Assembly (NCBI GenBank): GCA_964627035.1
Contig: CAZVKN010000006.1
Location: 1-64,000 of the forward strand
Direction: 5' to 3'
Origin: CAZVKN01 sp964627035
GTDB taxonomy: Bacteria; Electryoneota; AABM5-125-24; Hatepunaeales; Hatepunaeaceae
Length of the DNA stretch: 64,000 nucleotides
The translations under genes were made by a program, and so were the position numbers. Below, one piece after another: positions 7,925 through 16,972 of this stretch. The notes beneath the pieces are model-generated. The model saw nothing but the letters and a program-made list of their open reading frames with translations, was not told where the DNA came from and did not search any database. Numbering within the stretch: position 1 is the first letter of the stretch; each line of letters opens with the position of its first letter.

Positions 7925-9601
7925 ATGGGTCGTATTTTATTTATTCTTTTGTTAGTATCTTTCGGATCCGCACAGGCATTGATCTTCCATGTTCCCGATT
8001 CTGTCAGGAGCATTCAGGGTGCCATAAATATCTCAGAAGATGGTGACACGATCATCGTTCATCCCGGAGAATACATGGAAAATATCTCCATGAATAACCG
8101 GAATGTTTTAGTGACGAGTCTGATTTTTTTTGATGGAGAAGAAGCTTACATTGATTCTACGGTCATTAACGGGGAGCGGGGTAATAATGTCGTCACCATC
8201 AGAGGTGACACAGATGAGGCTATTATAAATGGGTTTACGTTGCGCAATGGGAGAGAATCAGGCATATACATGACTGATAGTTCCCATGCGGTCATTACAA
8301 ACTGTGTGATTACAGAGAATGGTGCAGCTTATGGTGGTGGCATATTCATGCTTAACAACTGCAGACCTACAATTCGGAATTGTGTGATTACAGGTAATTC
8401 TGGCGGATTTGGTGGTGGTATTAACATTTGGGCGAACTGTTCTCCTACAATTGAATATTGTAATATCTCAGGAAACTCCTCGTCGGAAGGAGGTGGAATT
8501 TACATTCGGGGTAGCGCACCGGTAATCAAAGGTTGCCTAATAGCTGGGAACACCGCGATTTTTGACGGCGCAGGTATTAGCTGTTGGGGATCATCTCCGG
8601 AGATTATTAACTGCACAATAACCGGTAATATTGCTGATGGAATAGGAGATGGCTTATATATATGGGGTGTTTCAACTGTAACAATTGTAAACTCAATTCT
8701 TTGGGAGAACGGTAATACCGAAATTCAATTTGGTGTTTTGGATCGCAACAGGATAAATGTATCTTACTCGGATGTAATGGGAGGCGAGGATGGTATTGAA
8801 GTAATACGACACGATGAAATTATTTGGGGCGAAGGAAACATTGATGAGGACCCGGGATTTATAGATCCTGAAAATGATGATTTTGGTTTGGACTCCGACA
8901 GCCCATGTATTGATGCGGGAAATCCTGAGTCTGACAGGGACCCGGACTTCACACGTGCAGATATGGGTGCACTGTTTTTCCCTCAACAGAACATAAGTGT
9001 TATGCCTGAAGTTTTACTCTTTAATGACCGGATTCCGGAAGACAGTCTCGCTATTTCGATCCGAAACATCGGCTTACGCACACTTCATATCCTCGAACAA
9101 TCCGTCATGCCGGACGATTCACCTCTCAGAATCGGTTCCGGTGGTGGGGAAGTTGAGATTGAGCCGGGTGAAACACATGAAACCTGGATAACACTGTCGC
9201 TCAATAAAGATGAAGTGTTTCCCGAATACCGGACTTTTTATGAGGTCACATCTGATGATCGTGATGAAAGAGAGATTCAGATTGTCATCACTGATGAATA
9301 CAACGATGTTGAGACTGATGATAACCAAAACATTCCCAAAGAGTTTACAATAACATCTGTTTACCCAAACCCTTTCAACTCAACTTCAAAGATCAACTTT
9401 AAAATGCCGTCGGCTGGGCACGTCACTGTAAACGTGTTTGACATCAGCGGTAGATTAGTAAGGAATATAGCTGAACAGACATACGGGACGGGACATCACA
9501 CGCTCGAATGGAAAGGGGAAGGTCTATCTGGAGGCGTGTACTTCACTCATATAAGCGTCGGAAACAGATCAGAATATGTTAAAATGATTTTGATGAAGTG
9601 A
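7925..9601 (+). CDS. Secreted right-handed beta-helix protein with type IX sorting domain
   Basis: 558 residues. A signal peptide (MGRILFILLLVSFGSAQA) is followed by parallel beta-helix repeats of about 22-25 residues, recognisable by recurring units such as ITNCVITENGA, IRNCVITGNSG and IEYCNISGNSS (polar-loop NCxITGN rungs). After about residue 330 comes a beta-sandwich region, and the last 80 residues form a C-terminal sorting domain (VYPNPFNSTSKINF...DISGRLVRNI...GGVYF). The sorting domain predicts export through the Sec system and the type IX machinery. The helix is of the kind that binds or cleaves polysaccharide, but no lyase residues can be identified. Start is ATG 7925 behind GGAG. 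Confidence 0.85.
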   Translation: MGRILFILLLVSFGSAQALIFHVPDSVRSIQGAINISEDGDTIIVHPGEYMENISMNNRNVLVTSLIFFDGEEAYIDSTVINGERGNNVVTIRGDTDEAIINGFTLRNGRESGIYMTDSSHAVITNCVITENGAAYGGGIFMLNNCRPTIRNCVITGNSGGFGGGINIWANCSPTIEYCNISGNSSSEGGGIYIRGSAPVIKGCLIAGNTAIFDGAGISCWGSSPEIINCTITGNIADGIGDGLYIWGVSTVTIVNSILWENGNTEIQFGVLDRNRINVSYSDVMGGEDGIEVIRHDEIIWGEGNIDEDPGFIDPENDDFGLDSDSPCIDAGNPESDRDPDFTRADMGALFFPQQNISVMPEVLLFNDRIPEDSLAISIRNIGLRTLHILEQSVMPDDSPLRIGSGGGEVEIEPGETHETWITLSLNKDEVFPEYRTFYEVTSDDRDEREIQIVITDEYNDVETDDNQNIPKEFTITSVYPNPFNSTSKINFKMPSAGHVTVNVFDISGRLVRNIAEQTYGTGHHTLEWKGEGLSGGVYFTHISVGNRSEYVKMILMK

Positions 9602-9637
9602 TAAAGTAAGAAAGGGGACGTATTCTGTCATAACATC

Positions 9638-9714
9638 TGTAGTCGGGCTTGTCTCAAGCCCGACGTTGTAGTTGAGACAATTACGACTACAAAATCACTA
9701 ACTGATTGACACCG
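9638..9714. repeat. Compound palindrome, TGTAGTCGGGC family
   Basis: Two adjacent 23-base hairpins (9642-9664 and 9665-9687) are flanked by TGTA and TACA. The first has stem GTCGGGC around TTGTCTCAA and the second has TTGAGACAA at its tip; the two tips are exact reverse complements. To the right, ATCACTAACTGATTGACACC (about 9694-9713) matches the right arm of the outer frame seen complete at 21151-21259. The element lies between convergent genes. Confidence 0.8.
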
Positions 9715-9730
9715 TTAATGATAAGTTTGC

Positions 9731-10372
9731 TCACAGTTCAATTCCCAACCTACTCAATTGATCCTCAGTTAGCTGTTTGACCGTTCCTGTCTGATGTGCC
9801 AGTAAAAGAGTCTTGGCTGCAAATTCCATTCGCTCCAGTTTCCAATAAGCATCCCACAAATCTTTACCCACATTCAATGATCCGTGTCTGTCGAGAATTA
9901 TTGAGTCGGATGAGCAGATATACTCCTCAATTGCATTAGCAACCTCCTGCGATGAAGGGACGGAAAACTGAGCGGTCGGTATTGAACCTGTGGTCATCAC
10001 TATTTCCGGCAAGTATGGTTCCACTAAGGATAGATTTGTCAGATTTAGTGCGACTACATAAGGTGGATGTGCATGGATTACTGCATTTACATCAGGACGG
10101 AGTTTGTAAACTGTCCGGTGCATCGCCAGCTCACTTGAAGCGAGGTTATTATTAACATTATCACGAATGCCGCATACAACGAAATCTTCCTTCTCCAAAT
10201 CACCTTTGCAGGTCGCAGATTTTGTGATAAGCATCTTCTCGCTCGGAAGTCTATGTGACAAGTTTCCATCAGTGGCGACAACGTACTGCTTGCCGTACAT
10301 CCGCTGCCCAATCTCAATAAGATTGTGGAGGATAGTTTCCTGTCTCTGGTTATTCTTCTGTGACTCGTCCAT
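9731..10372 (-). CDS. Class II aldolase/adducin-family protein
   Basis: 213 residues from the ATG at 10372; a GTG at 10399 would add nine residues but lengthen the overlap with the upstream ATPase gene. The fold signature includes DGNLSHRL (phosphate-binding region), SSELAMHR with the catalytic Glu, zinc ligands in IHAHPPYV, and the third His in LDRHGSLNVG. Family members are zinc-dependent aldolases or epimerases acting on sugar phosphates (fuculose-, rhamnulose- or ribulose-phosphate) or on methylthioribulose-phosphate as a dehydratase. The substrate is not clear. It is the last gene of a tolC-ATPase-aldolase run and shares 23 bases with the ATPase gene, so the pair is translationally linked. 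Confidence 0.8.
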   Translation of the reverse strand: MDESQKNNQRQETILHNLIEIGQRMYGKQYVVATDGNLSHRLPSEKMLITKSATCKGDLEKEDFVVCGIRDNVNNNLASSELAMHRTVYKLRPDVNAVIHAHPPYVVALNLTNLSLVEPYLPEIVMTTGSIPTAQFSVPSSQEVANAIEEYICSSDSIILDRHGSLNVGKDLWDAYWKLERMEFAAKTLLLAHQTGTVKQLTEDQLSRLGIEL

Positions 10373-11030
10373 CGAGTGTACGTAGCTGCCGTTTGGCACG
10401 CTTTGCTATTGTCGCATCGTGAGTGACCATTATTAATGTCTGACCTTGTTCTACGAGCTGCTCCAATATATCAATGATTTCGTCGCCTGTTTTGCTGTCG
10501 AGATTTCCGGTCGGTTCGTCCGCAAGGATCACGGAAGGGTTGCCAACCAGTGCCCTGGCAATGGCAACCCGCTGTCTTTCACCACCGGAGAGCTGAGTCG
10601 GCAGATGATCAATCCGGTGACCAAGACCTACAGATTCCAATGATTCAACTGCTGCTGCTATTTTATTTGCATCGTTAATTGAGCGATAACTTAGCGGGAG
10701 CATTACGTTTCTTAATGTTGTGGATCGAGGCAGCAGATTAAAATTCTGAAAGATGAAACCGATCATGTTATTCCTGAAGTGGGAGCGCTTCACATCATCA
10801 AGTAGTCCGACTTCGTAATCTTCAAGCAGATAACTACCGCTGTCAGGTCTGTCCAGCAGCCCTATGATATTCATTAATGTAGATTTTCCCGAGCCGGACG
10901 GTCCCATCACCGCGATGAAATCACCTTTTTGAACGGTCAGGCTGACATCAACCAAAGCATTGACGACCTCAGATCCCATTGGGTAGGACTTATGGATGTC
11001 GGTCAGTTGTATTAGAAGCTCAGATGTCAA
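10350..11030 (-). CDS. ABC transporter ATP-binding protein, LolD/MacB type
   Basis: 226 residues with Walker A GPSGSGKST, Q-loop in FIFQNFNLLP, signature LSGGERQR, Walker B VILADEPTGNLD and the H-loop in MVTHD. The sequence type (PSGSGKSTLMNIIGLLDRP, EPTGNLDSKTG) is that of the LolD/MacB/FtsE group, which drives mechanotransmission rather than channel transport. TTG start at 11030 overlaps the stop of the TolC-family gene by 4 bases, so an efflux or lipoprotein-extraction complex with that outer-membrane protein is likely. The matching permease and periplasmic adaptor are not in the window. Confidence 0.92.
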   Translation of the reverse strand: MTSELLIQLTDIHKSYPMGSEVVNALVDVSLTVQKGDFIAVMGPSGSGKSTLMNIIGLLDRPDSGSYLLEDYEVGLLDDVKRSHFRNNMIGFIFQNFNLLPRSTTLRNVMLPLSYRSINDANKIAAAVESLESVGLGHRIDHLPTQLSGGERQRVAIARALVGNPSVILADEPTGNLDSKTGDEIIDILEQLVEQGQTLIMVTHDATIAKRAKRQLRTLDGRVTEE

Positions 11031-12379
11031 TTCCTTCTTCTCAATATTATTCCGGTACCACGTTCCAATTCACTGAGAGTGATGTGAAATTCTGTGCTCA
11101 GATTGATTTGCTCGCGAAGAGCTTCAATGTAGCTGACCTGTGCAGTGCTTAAATCAATGACAGTGCCACTTCCCAATCTATACCGTTCGTTCTCAAAGCT
11201 AAGCGTCTCACCTGCCAGTTTACTGTTTTTGGCTGCGATTTTAGACTGCTGATAGATTACTTTGAGGCGGTCTATCAGATCATTCACCATTCTCTTGAGT
11301 TCGTTTTTCTGCACCTCTATATCGAGTTCCGCCTGTCGCTTGCGGATTTTAGACTCCTGAGTGGCGTATGACGTTGAGAACTGATTGAAAAGAATCCAGG
11401 AAGATCTTATACCGAAAGAAGTTGATCGGTCGCGTGGATTCAAGTTGAACGGGTTTTCACGACCGGATTGTTCGGAACGGTTTTCAGTCAAGCTCAGTGC
11501 CATCGTCGGCAGATAGTTGCTCCATGCTGCAAGTCTGTTGTTGTTGCTGATCTTCTTCTGCATCATAGAGATTTTAATACCTGAGAGCCGCTTTGAAGCT
11601 ATAGAAACCAGAGAATCAACGTCCCAGCGGGGGTCAAACTTTCTCGGCAGTTTCTCATAGGTGAAAGTCGTGTCAATGGGAAAATCAAGGAGGATATTTA
11701 GGGCTTCTCGTGTTTGACGCACTAATGCTTCAGCGGTCAGACTGTCATTCCTCGCTCTGCCGAGATCCACATCGCTGCTCAACACATCTCTTCTGGTAAC
11801 AGTTCCGGTTTGGAATCTCAGTTTCGCTGATTCGTGTTGAAGCTTGCGCTGTTCTACGAGTTTTTTGGAGACTTCGAGCCCTCTGACCGCCGCGGTAGCC
11901 TGACAGTATGCCTGCGTTACCAGTACTCTCATGTTGAACTGTTCTGTTGTAAGCTGCTCGTCTCGTATTTTACTCTGGAGATAGCTGTTTCTGAGGTTCA
12001 ACAGGTCACGCCCACCGTTAAATAGTGTTTGACTGACTTTAAAAGAGTAGCCCGAATTAAAACGAGTACTGGTCACAGGATTCTCCAGCTCGATGACAGT
12101 TCCTCCGGGGTCACGAGGATCTTCCGCCAGATACGTCTCAATCTTCATATCGGTTCGATCCATGATGCTGTAATCAAGCGAAACTGTGGGGAAGGCAAAC
12201 ATGCCCCAAGCCTGTCGGTTGGAATAGTGATTCAGCTTGGTTTCCAACTCCACTCGTGCGATGTTCAGATTACGTTCTGCACCCTGTTTCAGGCACTCAT
12301 CAAGACTGATCTTCCGCGCTGCGAACGATAAAATTGGCAGTGATATCAAAATTAACAGGACAATTATCTTTCTATTCAT
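11027..12379 (-). CDS. TolC-family outer-membrane efflux protein
   Basis: 450 residues with a cleavable signal (MNRKIIVLLILISLPILSFA) and the duplicated long-helix architecture of the TolC/outer-membrane-factor family: SLDECLKQGAERNLNIA at the N-terminus, a long coiled-coil hairpin with QAYCQATAAVRGLEVSKKLV, then LAAWSNYLPTMALSL starting the second repeat, and a closing helix with YRLGSGTVIDLSTAQVSYIEA. It would form the trimeric channel through the outer membrane. The ATPase gene follows with a 4-base overlap. Cargo is unknown. Confidence 0.9.
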   Translation of the reverse strand: MNRKIIVLLILISLPILSFAARKISLDECLKQGAERNLNIARVELETKLNHYSNRQAWGMFAFPTVSLDYSIMDRTDMKIETYLAEDPRDPGGTVIELENPVTSTRFNSGYSFKVSQTLFNGGRDLLNLRNSYLQSKIRDEQLTTEQFNMRVLVTQAYCQATAAVRGLEVSKKLVEQRKLQHESAKLRFQTGTVTRRDVLSSDVDLGRARNDSLTAEALVRQTREALNILLDFPIDTTFTYEKLPRKFDPRWDVDSLVSIASKRLSGIKISMMQKKISNNNRLAAWSNYLPTMALSLTENRSEQSGRENPFNLNPRDRSTSFGIRSSWILFNQFSTSYATQESKIRKRQAELDIEVQKNELKRMVNDLIDRLKVIYQQSKIAAKNSKLAGETLSFENERYRLGSGTVIDLSTAQVSYIEALREQINLSTEFHITLSELERGTGIILRRRN

Positions 12380-12510
12380 AATTTGAATGTGCTATACTGT
12401 AGTTCAATTGAGGCTCTCTTAAGGTAGTTTGTTTTAACAATCATTCCAAATGAATGGCTTGTCAGAACGGATTTAACTCCATTCTGTGAGAATTATACCC
12501 AAGTTACCTG

Positions 12511-12534
12511 AAGGGCGGGCTGAAAGTCCGCCCT
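12511..12534. repeat. Short palindrome between tolC-like and M6 protease genes
   Basis: AGGGCGGGC and GTCCGCCCT form a 9-bp stem with one G-T pair around TGAAA. It lies between the end of the protease gene and the start of the tolC-like gene on the minus strand. There is no T-run, so a plain terminator is not supported. Confidence 0.6.
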
Positions 12535-12545
12535 ACAAGATATTA

Positions 12546-15500
12546 TCACCTTATCAGCAGCAGCTTTGCCTTGACAGTTGCTTCATCAGATTTAACTGTG
12601 GCTATGTAGAACCCGCTTGTGACCGGAGTGTTCTTGCTGTTCGTGCCGTCCCAAACTGCTTGATGCTGTCCTGTAGTTTGTGCGGCTTCGTTAAGCAGTC
12701 GTGATACTTCACGACCGGCTATGTCGTGAATTGTAACAGTCACGCTGCCGGGTGCAGCCAACCTGTAGGTAATGGTTGTGGTGCTGTTGAACGGGTTGGG
12801 ATAGATAGACTCCAACTCAATTGATGTCGGCAAGCCGGACTTGCGACCAAACAGCGGCACTGACTGCTCATCGAACTGGAGGGACGATGCCAGTCCAACA
12901 GCGATTCCACCGCTCTCCTCATCATCATTAATACCGACATAAAGCAGTCTCGGTTCGCCGTTCCAGACAAAATAGCGTCCACCGAAGATTAAATCAACGC
13001 CATCCCAATCATCCTCATCCGGCTCCAACACCGATCCACCTGTTTCCACTCCGTCGTGATAGGATAGTCCGCCCGGATCAACATTCACCAGCCCAAGCCT
13101 GAGCACTTCATCCGCACCAATTCCTGAGTAAAAAACTCTGAACGCCTCATTCTGTCCATCCAGTGTTACATCAGGTGCAAACAGAGCAAACGCATCAAAT
13201 CGCTCCATGTTACCTGTTGGAGGAATTGTGAGGTCAAAATCAATGTTCCAATCCTGGCCGTTCTCACTTACCGCATTGCCGAGAACGATAGCTTGCCCCA
13301 CGATACCGGAAAATGTGCAGACGATAGCATCCGGTGGATATGGTGCAAGTGACAGTTGTGTTGGGAAGAAAGACATGAAGAAGCGACCGTCCGGTTCTAC
13401 AATAGGACTTTCAGCCACAATCCAATCGCGTCCGTTTCGTGAACCGGCAATTCCGATGCTGTTATTCATCCCTTCTTCATCCGTTGATGCGAGAAACGTC
13501 ATAATGTAGTCTCCCTCAGGACCGGGCATGACAGCTATTCCACCAAATCCTGCCCCCGCCCATTCGACTTCATCAATTGTCAGAATCGGTTCATCATCTT
13601 GCTGCCATGTCAATCCGCCATCCTCACTGAACGCATAGCCAATGTCACCACTCGGTGGTCCTTCACCGTCACCTTCATCCGATATACCGAGATACCAACA
13701 TTTTAACATGTCTTCCTCAATCACAACGGCAGGTGACAATATCCCTTCATCCCAAGCATCGGCTTCTCCGCCAAGTACAGGATTATTCTGGTACTTAAAC
13801 CACTCATGAGACGGTATCAGAGCAAAGTTAATGTCGTAGCTGAATTCCAGACTGTCGTTACTGTGTGCAGTCAAAGTGAACTCCAGTGTTGAACGCAGAG
13901 GTGCATCCTCGCTAATGGCGATGACGAACGGCTCATTGGACGGTCGGTTTTCCGCACCCGGTATGTCAGGAAATTCAATCTCATCCTGGACGATGTCAAC
14001 CCAATCGTTTTCACCGGAATAGGTTAACATTGCATAAGCTGCAGTAGCCTCTTGAACACCGAGATTGCTTAGTGTGATGCTCCACTCGACTTGCTCCCCC
14101 GGCTCGATTGAACCGTTGTCGTTGGCTCCTGCTCCTTCTGCAACATCTGTCTCAGATACATACAAAAGCGGCTGCTCGGGAGCTGACATGTTGATGCTAA
14201 CGATTACATTTTCATCTTCAAGATGGATGTCATACACTTCGACCAAGGATGGACTTAGTTCGTAGTCTGCAGAAGATGGAACGGTAAAGATACCGAACCG
14301 ATTACGGTCACGATCTCCAATCCAGTCGGTGGAGTCATCGCTCATCTCGGAAAACCCGGGCCACAGGTCTCCGTTGTCACCGCGATTGGAATTATACAAA
14401 TTCCTGTTTGATCCGCCAGTTCTATCAAGGTTTTCACTCGGTTCACCATTAATCCAAATCGGTGAAGCCTCTTCAACATCAACCAAACGGTGTTCTTCAT
14501 CAGCATTATCCTGATTCCCCATTCCACGCCGTGTCATATCAATATGAGTGATAAGAAGTCCTTCAGGTGCAGGCAGGTCAAACGCAATCTGACGGCGGAG
14601 TAGTCCTTCATCGAAGCCTATCTGTCGCCGATTTTCCAGCAGGAAGAATTCTGGAGACTGATCATCGCCGTCCGTCCAGACTCGATAGATGACATTTTCT
14701 TCCTCAACCGGAGGGATTTCCAGGTCTTCGACCGGTTGTTCAACATTTATTACCTCAACCCACTCGAGTGACATCTTTGACCAGCCGCACATGTGTACCG
14801 GACAACTGCCGGGGGGGTCTCCTGGTCGGTTGGGCCAACCGCCTCCTGCCATCAAACCCCATTCACCGATTCCTTGCGATGAATAGTCAATGTCGTACAG
14901 ATCCGGCAAACCGAGTACATGACCGAATTCATGACAGAAGACACCGATGGTTCCATCCTGAGGAGTGCAGTTATAGGTGGAAATTGTAACACCATCACGT
15001 TCCTGAGGACGGATGCTCCATTTGTGTGACCAGAAATAGTTGGCACCGATAGCGTTTCTTCCAAAAACCTCTGCACCGGGACCGGCATGAACTATAGTTA
15101 GTGCATCCATAATCCCGTCATCATCGTTATCAAAATCAGAGTAGTCCACATCATCATCGAGAATCTCAAGCACGTCTTCTACAAGACTTCGGATGCTCTG
15201 TTCGTAAGGGCTATATCCGAAATCATCCTCAGTGCCGTATTCGCCATCGCCGTTGCAATAATATGAGTACGGCTCGGGTGCTCGAACCCACTCCGTGACC
15301 AAACCTGTAACCGTGAACAGCCCGCCGGAGACCTCTGTGTAGTAGTCTCGCATTGATCCGGTATATTCGCTTTCTGACCCAGGATGTGCGAAACCTTCCT
15401 CACCGTCAAACTCGGAGAACAGCATGTTGTTAACGTGCTCCTGATGGTATGGTGATCCTTCGTTATCAAATCGTTCATCATCCTGATTGTCCCAGGGGTA

Positions 15501-15710
15501 GTCTTCAAAGTCAACGAGAATGACCAGAACATTCCATTCACCCTCTATATCAAAGTCATCCCGTTCAGGTAGGAAAGGATTTGCCTGATTCACACCGGGA
15601 GGGTAATCCGGTTCAGGTCCGCCATCCAATGATGGCATCGCAGTGAGCACATGGGGAATAATTAGGAATAACGCTGTAAGTGATATTAAAAGTAGTTTAA
15701 TGGCTTTCAT
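12546..15710 (-). CDS. Secreted M6-family (immune-inhibitor-A-like) metalloprotease with type IX sorting domain
   Basis: About 1054 residues. ATG at 15710 is chosen over 15758 because it directly starts the signal peptide MKAIKLLLISLTALFLIIP and has GGAG nine bases upstream. The M6 peptidase domain (residues ~50-420) holds the zinc site HEFGHVLGLPDLYD (HExxH plus downstream Asp) and the WGLMAGGGW met-turn region. It is followed by an Ig-like domain, a five-bladed-type propeller or glycan-binding segment with repeated FSEDGGLTW / SRNGRDW / SENGQDW units, and a final sorting domain (IYPNPFNSTTTITY...DIAGREVSRLL...SGFYIATV). It is predicted to be a secreted or surface protease made with a propeptide-like N-terminus. 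Confidence 0.9.
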   Translation of the reverse strand: MKAIKLLLISLTALFLIIPHVLTAMPSLDGGPEPDYPPGVNQANPFLPERDDFDIEGEWNVLVILVDFEDYPWDNQDDERFDNEGSPYHQEHVNNMLFSEFDGEEGFAHPGSESEYTGSMRDYYTEVSGGLFTVTGLVTEWVRAPEPYSYYCNGDGEYGTEDDFGYSPYEQSIRSLVEDVLEILDDDVDYSDFDNDDDGIMDALTIVHAGPGAEVFGRNAIGANYFWSHKWSIRPQERDGVTISTYNCTPQDGTIGVFCHEFGHVLGLPDLYDIDYSSQGIGEWGLMAGGGWPNRPGDPPGSCPVHMCGWSKMSLEWVEVINVEQPVEDLEIPPVEEENVIYRVWTDGDDQSPEFFLLENRRQIGFDEGLLRRQIAFDLPAPEGLLITHIDMTRRGMGNQDNADEEHRLVDVEEASPIWINGEPSENLDRTGGSNRNLYNSNRGDNGDLWPGFSEMSDDSTDWIGDRDRNRFGIFTVPSSADYELSPSLVEVYDIHLEDENVIVSINMSAPEQPLLYVSETDVAEGAGANDNGSIEPGEQVEWSITLSNLGVQEATAAYAMLTYSGENDWVDIVQDEIEFPDIPGAENRPSNEPFVIAISEDAPLRSTLEFTLTAHSNDSLEFSYDINFALIPSHEWFKYQNNPVLGGEADAWDEGILSPAVVIEEDMLKCWYLGISDEGDGEGPPSGDIGYAFSEDGGLTWQQDDEPILTIDEVEWAGAGFGGIAVMPGPEGDYIMTFLASTDEEGMNNSIGIAGSRNGRDWIVAESPIVEPDGRFFMSFFPTQLSLAPYPPDAIVCTFSGIVGQAIVLGNAVSENGQDWNIDFDLTIPPTGNMERFDAFALFAPDVTLDGQNEAFRVFYSGIGADEVLRLGLVNVDPGGLSYHDGVETGGSVLEPDEDDWDGVDLIFGGRYFVWNGEPRLLYVGINDDEESGGIAVGLASSLQFDEQSVPLFGRKSGLPTSIELESIYPNPFNSTTTITYRLAAPGSVTVTIHDIAGREVSRLLNEAAQTTGQHQAVWDGTNSKNTPVTSGFYIATVKSDEATVKAKLLLIR

Positions 15711-15840
15711 GACCGTCAGTCTCCACAAATAGATTTGGAAGCAAGATAGTGTTCGCACAGAACAAACCTTAAGCTACGGCAAATCGGGCTGAAAAACAAT
15801 CTATGGATTAACTCTATTATGTCTATGTGAACTGAAAGGG

Positions 15841-15890
15841 ATGTAAAAAGGCATCTGACTGTTTCATTCTGCCTTGTCATGCTATTACAT
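15841..15890. promoter_or_regulatory. Two-level hairpin in a divergent promoter region
   Basis: ATGTAA pairs with TTACAT and, inside it, AAGGCA pairs with TGCCTT. The structure sits between the divergently transcribed M6 protease and YncE-like genes, about 50 bases from the second. It has no T-run on the sense strand of either gene after the stem. It could be a leader structure or an operator; the evidence is only the symmetry. Confidence 0.35.
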
Positions 15891-15938
15891 TAAAAAAATC
15901 AAATGAACCCATCCAATCTTAATAAGTGTGAGTCTATT

Positions 15939-16970
15939 ATGAATATAAGATTAATCGTTTTTCTAATCAGCTCAATAATTCTGCTTGCTGTGTTCGGTTG
16001 CAGTGAACGTGCCGCTGATCCTGTTACGCCTGATCCAGTTGACAGGGGAGATGTACTGCTGGTTATCCGTCAACTGGGTAGCGAGGGATACATTGGTTTA
16101 ATTTTGCTGGAGAGCGGCGCAATAAACGAATCCGTTGCAACCGTCGGCAACACACCGACAGATATCCTATATAATGATGGATACATTTACGTGATCAATT
16201 CACGTTCCAATAGTATGTATGTGTTTGAGCTATCTGATCAGAATTCACTTACTCCAATTGATACTATTGCGATGGGGATGAACAAACGTCCCTATTCTGC
16301 GGTGATTGCTGATAACGGTTATATGTACGTTAGTAACTTGACTGACGGCACTGTCTCGTTGGTCAATCTTGATCGTGGAGAGGCTCAATTGTTTATCCAG
16401 GTCGGTCAGATGCCGATGGATCTGGTCGCAGTTGGTGACAAAGTTTACGTGTGCAATGCCGATGACAACACTGTGTCGGTTATATCTACGTTGACTAATC
16501 TTGTGGAAGAGACCATTCAGGTTGGCGAGAATCCTCTCAATATGGCAGTTGACGGAGAAGGCATGATTCATGTAGTGTGCACCGGAAACTATGCCGACAT
16601 CGAGGGGGAAGTGCAGGTCATTGATCCGGCGACAAATGAGAAAGTGTTGTTCGTAAACCTGCTCGGACAGCCGGAAGATATTGTAATTACAGAAAGTGGG
16701 TTCGGTTATGTGACTAATGCCGAGGACAGCGACAATAGAGGACAACTGTTCAGGTATAACATGTCAAACGGTCAGATCCTGAACGACATTAACCGCAATG
16801 ATGCGATTTTTGTCAGCTCAGATCCCATCCGTTTGACCACCGGATCCAATAGTGCTGTTTTTGTGTCATGCTACAATGCCGGTGTTGTTGAGCGGATCGT
16901 GACTGACGAGAGCTTGCAAAGTTACAGCATCGGTATGCAGCCGAGTGGAATGCTGTTTATTGACAGATAG
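15939..16970 (+). CDS. YncE-like beta-propeller lipoprotein
   Basis: 343 residues from ATG 15939, chosen because MNIRLIVFLISSIILLAVFGC is a complete lipoprotein signal with the lipobox AVFGC; an ATG at 15903 would add a charged pre-sequence. The body consists of YVTN-type repeats of about 40 residues: DGYIYVINSRSNSMYVFEL, NGYMYVSNLTDGTVSLVNL, GDKVYVCNADDNTVSVIST and so on, forming a seven-bladed propeller. These proteins sit on the outer or inner membrane and usually bind other proteins or ligands; no catalytic residues are evident. The next gene begins 3 bases after the stop. Confidence 0.85.
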   Translation: MNIRLIVFLISSIILLAVFGCSERAADPVTPDPVDRGDVLLVIRQLGSEGYIGLILLESGAINESVATVGNTPTDILYNDGYIYVINSRSNSMYVFELSDQNSLTPIDTIAMGMNKRPYSAVIADNGYMYVSNLTDGTVSLVNLDRGEAQLFIQVGQMPMDLVAVGDKVYVCNADDNTVSVISTLTNLVEETIQVGENPLNMAVDGEGMIHVVCTGNYADIEGEVQVIDPATNEKVLFVNLLGQPEDIVITESGFGYVTNAEDSDNRGQLFRYNMSNGQILNDINRNDAIFVSSDPIRLTTGSNSAVFVSCYNAGVVERIVTDESLQSYSIGMQPSGMLFIDR

Positions 16971-16972
16971 CT

